The notes beneath the pieces are model-generated. The model ran no database searches and was not told where the DNA came from. It saw only the letters and a program-made list of their open reading frames with translations. Below are positions 58,234-64,000 of a stretch of 64,000 nucleotides of DNA, in pieces; within the stretch, counting starts at the first letter, position 1; each line of letters begins with the position of its first letter. Both the position numbers and the translations under genes were made by a program. The DNA comes from Blasia pusilla (taxonomy: Eukaryota > Marchantiophyta > Marchantiopsida > Blasiales): NCBI GenBank assembly GCA_050084515.1, contig CM114271.1, forward strand, positions 60,140,001 through 60,204,000. The letters are read 5' to 3'.

Positions 58234-59552
58234 TGCAGCAGAAAACCATGTCAAACTCAACAACCTAAAATTGGGCAAATGGCAATTCTACACTACACTC
58301 AAGCTATGCGCCAAAATCTAGCCTCTCTATCAACCTTTCCTCTAATTTCTTATTCAATACAGAATTACTGTATACACTCTCCATTCTCTCTTGAAGGGAA
58401 TCACCAATGGTAGTGCCGAGGCGATCACTTCTTCATAGTATATAACCCAAAAATTCCTAACTATGAAGTCTCTATACACTTCTTTACGTTTGTAGATAAG
58501 AAAAATGGCGGAACTAGTATTAAATCCTATTCGAGGAAGCCTATTTACATCCATAGATTGCTAAATAAGGACATACAAAGTACAATCCTATATCCTTCCG
58601 TACGTGATAATAGGAAGTATCATTGGAGTTGGTGATTGCATAACGTAGTTCATGAATGCCTCCCCAAAGTCATAGACTAGATAACGAGTAAACCGGTGGC
58701 TATCTATGAAGAGAGCTTGGACGTGGTATATATGGAATAAGAAAAGGAAAATCATGTACGACTCACGCTCCACCCCTATCCATGATTGATTGACATTCTC
58801 TATTCTCCTAAAAAATGGGTTATGTGGAGTTGCTCTTCCCAGAGGAGTAATCACTCTAATTACAAAAGTAACAACTCCAAATCCATGCACTATCCCTAGA
58901 CTCATAAGAACTCCCCTAAGATGATAAGTCTCTCAAAATAATCATCTCCATACATATCACACTCTAGAAAACTCTCAAAGAATAGACCAAGGTTAAGTTA
59001 CTCTCTCAAGAGGGATAATCCATTCTCATTGGAAAAGAAACAAGTCCAATCCCATCCACTCAAGAGTGACAAGAGAAACTCGAGAGATGAATTAGAAGGT
59101 AATGAACCCTTGAAGATTCTTCCTCTTTATATGTTCACAAGGATTCCACAAGACTACAAAATAGGGCTAATTTTATCTTGTGTCATATGGCTTCCTCTCA
59201 AGGTTTAGCCAACCCCATTTTGACATAAGTAGATTATATGTTATCTCTTCCAAAATATTCTCATAAACTCACTTCATATCCGCCAAACTACTCCAACTAC
59301 CTTAGCTACAAACCAAGACTATTTTAGTTTTATTTTCAAAATTCAATACACCAATCCATTACTTTGTTTTTATACTTCCATGTCTTATTTATTACCTCTT
59401 TTTCTAAAATTGGGCCTCCATAAATGAAGCGCCATAAAGATGTTTAAACATTAAAAATTATTTTCTTGAGCTAATTTACTTAATACTTATAAAACACTCT
59501 CTAACACTAATAAGATAGAAGTTTACATAATTGATCACTTTACTATAAAACA
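58234..59552 (-). repeat. gypsy LTR, about 1.3 kb, with internal regions on both sides
   Basis: Minus-strand start TGTTTTATAGTAAAGTGATC at 59,552, directly after a polypurine tract; end TGCTGCA at 58,234, directly before a primer-binding site. TG...CA ends fit an LTR. Having the integrase end plus polypurine tract on one side and a primer site plus gag start on the other means that two elements share this LTR. Short frames inside (for example 58,354-58,905) are not taken as genes. Confidence 0.6.
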
Positions 59553-59567
59553 TTCACCCCTCCAAAC
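59553..59567 (-). other. polypurine tract
   Basis: GTTTGGAGGGGTGAA on the minus strand immediately before the LTR, about 75 bases after the polyprotein stop. It is the expected plus-strand primer site for reverse transcription. Confidence 0.6.
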
Positions 59568-59641
59568 TTGTACATTCTCTAGTATAAGCCGAAACATCAA
59601 GAATTCTTGTTATCATACTCAGACTTATTTTTGCCGTATCT

Positions 59642-60740
59642 TTAGAGAGATAGATCTGATTCATCAAAATCAAGAAATCCTTTGTATCTACGGAAAATCT
59701 TGATCCTTTTTCCTACAATGGGCACCTTGAGAATTGTGTCATCTAGCTCACAAAGTTTGTAAGTGATATTGTAAAAAATAAAGACTATAACATATGGACC
59801 CAAACAACGAAGTGCAAAGTTCTTAATAATACTATGTTGGTTGTCGAGGTTATTGTTGTGTACCAAGATCCAATCTCTTTCTCTTATAACTTCTTTCGAA
59901 GTCGGTGGATCTTGTCGAAGCGCTCCTTATTTTCCAGCCTTGCTTCCTTCATTTTGACTAATGCTTATGTTTTATCCTCTTCACATCACTCTAGTTGTTG
60001 CATTCGAAGCACCAATAGCTCTTCCCTATCAAGCACGTTCTCCCATGGCAACCCATCCAAGTGGGAATATTTGCTTTTGCTCGCATGATCGGATTTTGAT
60101 TTTTCATCAGCTTTGTAATCGTGAACACTGTAATAGTGTTATAAGTGGTTATATCCATCCATAAAGCAAATGGAAACAATCTAGGCTAACTACCATAACG
60201 TTCTCCACACACTTTTACCAATGCTTGAATGATTGGTGGATGTTTCCTTTTGCTCTTTCCATTTGTCTCCGGATTCATGGAGATTATTAGCACCAACTAC
60301 ACTTCATATCTCTCGAAGAACTCTTATGCTTCCTCTTCATTCAACTCACCTCTATCTGCACGAATTCTCCTAAAACTTCCATATCAAGCAACAATATCCT
60401 CTAGAATAAAATGACATATATGCTCTTTTGTTTTAGCTTAGAAAGCCCTCCCTTCTATAAAGTTAGACAACTCTTCTCGTGCTAGGACCACGTAACACAT
60501 TCCCCAAAGACCTAATAGCATATCAACTAGATTTATGATGATGAATAGACAAAGGGTAGGTGGGTTTAAGTCCATCTCTTAACCTATTTTTTTTTATTGA
60601 AACTGACATTCAACACATGACATAACATATCTCGCAACATCCTTATATAGGCCTTTCCACCAATACCTCTCTTTTATCTTGGTAAAAGTGGCCTAAGTAC
60701 CTCTATGTCCTGCCCATAAATAATTATGGAATTCTTTGAG
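59642..60740 (-). pseudogene. gypsy integrase relic
   Basis: The N-terminal zinc-binding domain reads 'WAGHRGT-stop-ATFTKIKERYWWKGLYKDVARYVMSCVECQ' (60,733-60,606), an HH-CC pattern. The C-terminus (59,866-59,642) reads 'LRCLGPYVIVFIFYNITYKLCELDDTILKVPIVGKRIKIFRRYKG', typical of the family. The catalytic core between them is decayed. Confidence 0.75.
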
Positions 60741-60992
60741 CATATGCATTTTTGTCCCATTATCATCCATTACCTTCCAGGGCATTCCATCGCTCCTCTT
60801 CAGCCTTTTCCAAAGATATCCATCTTGTAGTAAATAGCCACACGCCTTATGTCGAATATCCTAGAAAGACTTGTTTGTCCATGCTCCGTCTCTTTGAAGG
60901 GTGCTTAAATAATACCTAATTTCTTTTAACCTGCCCTCATATAAAATCTTTTTGAAGGCCAGAACATGCTCATGTTCTCCAGATGACACTTG

Positions 60993-61256
60993 TCATACAT
61001 GTGCATCATCTTCATCTATCTCAATTGCCTCCATATCTTCTTCTTGATTAAATCTAGCTCTAGACAACATATCAATTATTGATATCTTTTTCCCAACTAA
61101 ATGCCTCAATTGTGGATTCAAGGACCTGATGTAGGCTATCCAACATAACATGGCTATATCTAGAGTTGTATAATTTGCAATCATACCTAACAGAGGTAGA
61201 TAATGAGCCTCAAGCAATACATATGCTTCCATAAGATACTCCTTCTTAGCTTTCAC
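60993..61256 (-). pseudogene. gypsy RNase H C-terminal part
   Basis: The frame 'MLCWIAYIRSLNPQLRHLVGKKISIIDMLSRARF' matches the end of plant gypsy RNase H, where 'GK.N.. .DMLSRA' marks the C-terminus, followed by an acidic tail before integrase. Confidence 0.65.
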
Positions 61257-61499
61257 TACAGTTATAACTCTCTAAAGCTCCCTCTTTACCTGAGGGTATC
61301 TCTTTTGTCATCCTGTGAGTGTACAAGCTCCAAACCTCATTGCAAACCTTCTCCCTTTCGCATCATCTTGCCAAACTGCCCATCCGATAGCAATAGGGCT
61401 AATATCCATTATGATGAATATAAGTCTTCCACATTCACAGCTCACTTATCGCAGAATCGGTGGTGACTTCAATGCTTCCTTCAACTACATTATTGCTCC

Positions 61500-62250
61500 T
61501 CTTTGCTTCTTCTCCCAAGTGAACTTCTTCTTTTTTCTCAAAAACTCATACAAAGGATCAGATATATGGCCAAGATGAGGAATCCACACCTAATAAAACA
61601 CAAAAGCTCCTAAAAACCTTCTCACTATGGTGACTTCTCGCACTCTCGTATCCTCCCGATGACATCAAATTTTGCTTGATTTGGTTTTTTACCAAACTCT
61701 CCATAAAGATGATCCACTACCATAATTTGAGGAATCCCAAAGCTACACTTTTTTCCAAAAAGTGTAAGATTTATCTCTACTAATCTTGTCAGAATCATAT
61801 CTACATCATGGATATGATCAGAAACAAACTTTCTACACCCATCTTAAATAGCCCTCTCATTTCTATCTTCTATTGCACATCCCTTTAAACCAATATCATC
61901 TACAAAAGAGAAAAATTTTCTCATAAATGAACTCTTTCAAGATCTTATTCATTGCACTTTGCATGTATGTGAGCAAAATCATTTGTCCCTCCTTCAGGAA
62001 ATGTGCACATTCTTACAAGCCCAAGTAGAGTGCGCATAGTGGTAATATCTCTACTCGTTCACCTTTTTTTTATTGTTAGCCGTATAGTACCCATTCATGC
62101 CCTGTATCAATTGACCAAATCCCTTTGTCATATACACTTTGTGACACGATGTTGATCTCCAAACCATGATCAACCACAGCCGGAATTGACTCTAGGAGAT
62201 ATCCGAGTCCAAATCTAGTCTCCGTCGTTGCACGAGCCCAATAAGATCAA
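61500..62250 (-). pseudogene. gypsy protease/reverse transcriptase relic
   Basis: Minus-strand reading gives 'VVDHGLEINIVS' near 62,170 (protease side) and the reverse transcriptase catalytic loop 'FVDDIGLKGC' (DD codons at 61,900-61,895), followed by 'RWVKVCF'-type and 'FGKKCSFGIPQIMVVDHLYGE' text. Stop codons and frame changes are frequent. Confidence 0.7.
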
Positions 62251-62285
62251 GAATAGTGACCACCATTATGCCTTTCTTAACCCTG

Positions 62286-63871
62286 TTATGTTAAAGCTTC
62301 TCCTACTCTTGCCTCTTCTTCCTGCAAGTCAAGTTTTTGTGTGAAACCTTGGCCAAGCGCTTCAGTGATGTCTGTATCCAATGCCCTCACCATCACCATG
62401 ATTGTAGTTATCTGCCTTTTCCTCTTGATCACATCTATGATTAACTCATAAAAGTCATGTTTGGCTATCTCCAAGACTTCCCTCAAAGAAAACTCTGTTT
62501 TTGCATCCAAAATCCTCTCCTCAAGAATCTCCTTCAAATTCGTGTTTGCCTCGATATCAGACTGCATTTTGTATGTAGGAGTCTTACCCTTGGTCTTTTG
62601 TAGAGACCTTATTTCTTTCTCCTTCATCCCACCTTCTTTGCTATGAGAATCCATTATAGATTCACACGTAGAAGGTCCTTCTTCTCTTGAGGGATGCACC
62701 TCAGATTGCCCTTTTCTTCTCATGGTCCTCGCTCTTCTTGCAGCTTCCTCAAGATCAACACCAACATTATTGCATCTCCTCTTCTCCTCCACACTTTCAT
62801 CTTGCTAATTGACATGTTTCTCTTATCCTAGGTATGCTTCAACAAGATCATCCCATTTGGTCAGATGATGGATAAGCTTTACCCCTTGTAGCATCAATTC
62901 TTGAGGAAACTATAACGTTTCATTCTTAGCTACAGACACAATAAATAAGTGCTTCTATCTTCACTGAAAAGGTCTCAAAATCTAATATTGTAGTGATAAC
63001 TCCTACTTGACCTCTCACTAAACTCTTCATTCCTCCTCTACCAGAGTTTGCATTCAACGGTATACCAATTTATGTTGAATGAATCTTTCCATCTTTGAAT
63101 TTTACAATTCCATTCCTAAGAGCTTTTGAGAACTCCTCACATTCCCGGCGCTGATGCTAAATACTATCATACCATATGCATCTCTTGAAAAAGTTCCTAG
63201 TCATTGAAGGAGCACCAACGCTATGATTTGTATCAAAGTCAAGCTCAACCATCTCAACTCTCAACTCTCTCAAACTTTTCATCAACAACTTCTTCCACTT
63301 TCTTTCAATTTGTGCTTACACTTCCTTCTTTGCTCATATCTGCCAATATTAGGAAAATTTTATCCTCCAAATTCTCATCAGCCACCTCAAGGAATAGCTC
63401 GGTTTTCCTAAAGTCAAGAGTTGCCCTTTCAGAAGGAGATAATTGGAAAAACCACTTCTCAAACTCACGCAACAATTCATTATGAATTATTCCTTTCTTT
63501 GGACGTTGCTCTATCCATTCTAAGAAAGTATTCTTGGTCATCCGATCCACATCATCCTGGAAGAATTCCCCTTTCAACCATTTTTCATACTCCTCCCACG
63601 AGCTTGGATTTTTAACTCTCAATTTTTTCACTTCACTACGAATCTCTGGTATTACAACTAATTCAAAACTAGACACCATATTACCTTGGGAAACATAATT
63701 TATCCCCATCTCACAGACGTACTCTTGAACATACTTTATGATGTTCCTCCTATCAAACCCCGCAACTTCTTTACAATTTCTTGGAGGGCCCTTGTCGATC
63801 TTTGCTCTTCCATGTGAACTCCGTTTTGTTGGTTCAACAATGTTGTCAAAGTTCAGAGAAGCACCACCCAT
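62286..63871 (-). pseudogene. gypsy gag region
   Basis: 63,871-63,305 is open for 188 codons and resembles plant gypsy gag: 'FDRRNIIKYVQEYVCEMGINYVSQGNMVSSFELVVIPEIRSEVKKL' and 'WEEYEKWLKGEFFQDD'. 62,792-62,286 is a second highly charged open stretch ('KEILEERILDAKTEFSLREVLEIAKHDFYELIIDVIKRKRQ') of the gag-to-protease region. Stops lie between them. Intact homologues form the virus-like particle. Confidence 0.72.
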
Positions 63872-64000
63872 AGAAGTGATCTTGATGAAACCTCAAATTG
63901 CAAAACAGAACCTATTGCCTCAAAGATCTCTCAGTGGAAGCATAATTTGTCGTGTTGAGAGCTTTTCTTCGAGTAAGGACGGACCTTCTAGCTTCCTCTA
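63872..64000 (-). other. leader of the gypsy element, window edge
   Basis: Sequence upstream of the gag start on the minus strand. The 5' LTR and primer-binding site are outside the window. Confidence 0.4.

Larger units (their letters stand above)
59642..63871 (-). mobile_element. Ty3/gypsy retrotransposon internal region (degenerate)
   Basis: Gag, reverse transcriptase, RNase H and integrase lie in the Ty3/gypsy order on the minus strand, ending just before a polypurine tract and LTR. The 5' LTR would lie beyond the window's right edge. Multiple stops and frameshifts are present and the sequence is AT-shifted, so the copy is old. Confidence 0.82.

Overview
This is a stretch of nuclear DNA from a plant. 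It holds one clearly intact gene, a respiratory burst oxidase homologue (RBOH, NADPH oxidase), on the minus strand at 13,341-17,984. The gene has 12 exons and GT-AG introns of 94-323 bp. Everything else I can recognise is transposon-derived. RBOH, the intron sizes and the mix of elements fit a land plant. A bryophyte-grade plant such as a liverwort is my guess, but the window alone does not prove it.

Layout. 1-4,850 is AT-rich DNA with old LTR-retrotransposon pieces. 4,850-13,340 is GC-richer, with no recognisable host gene; it holds a reverse-transcriptase C-terminal relic (7,990-8,848) and a 46-bp exact dispersed repeat. 13,341-17,984 is RBOH, followed by its upstream region with purine- and pyrimidine-rich tracts (to about 19,450). 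19,500-29,500 is mostly unannotatable, with a long foldback element at 20,283-20,600. 29,545-31,170 is a tandem array of about 345-bp units carrying telo-box palindromes. 32,800-33,880 is a non-LTR-type reverse transcriptase pseudogene. 36,611-37,330 is an LTR interrupted by a (GA)n tract of about 130 bp. 38,525-42,304 is a decayed, 3'-truncated Ty1/copia element.

43,930-52,335 looks like a degraded two-gene DNA element. A DDE/SWIM-type transposase lies on the minus strand. A divergent plus-strand gene carries a ParB/sulfiredoxin-like motif. The non-coding parts contain about 30 copies of a 27-bp near-perfect palindrome (arms GCAACCCGTCGG) and the recognised coding stretches contain none. In several copies both arms have changed together.

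52,335-57,093 (minus) is a Ty3/gypsy-like element whose polyprotein carries a C5 cytosine DNA methyltransferase domain between protease and reverse transcriptase. It has stop codons, a frameshift and a Ser in place of the catalytic Cys. A second gag/protease fragment of the same family lies at 42,870-43,725. 57,780-63,871 (minus) is another Ty3/gypsy element in which one LTR (58,234-59,552) is entered from a polypurine tract and left through a tRNA-Met-type primer-binding site, so two copies appear to share an LTR.

The most interesting objects are the methyltransferase-bearing retroelement and the palindrome-rich transposon with the ParB-like gene. Nearly all element genes here are broken, so these are records of systems rather than working ones. 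All identifications rest on motif recognition by eye; no database search was possible.
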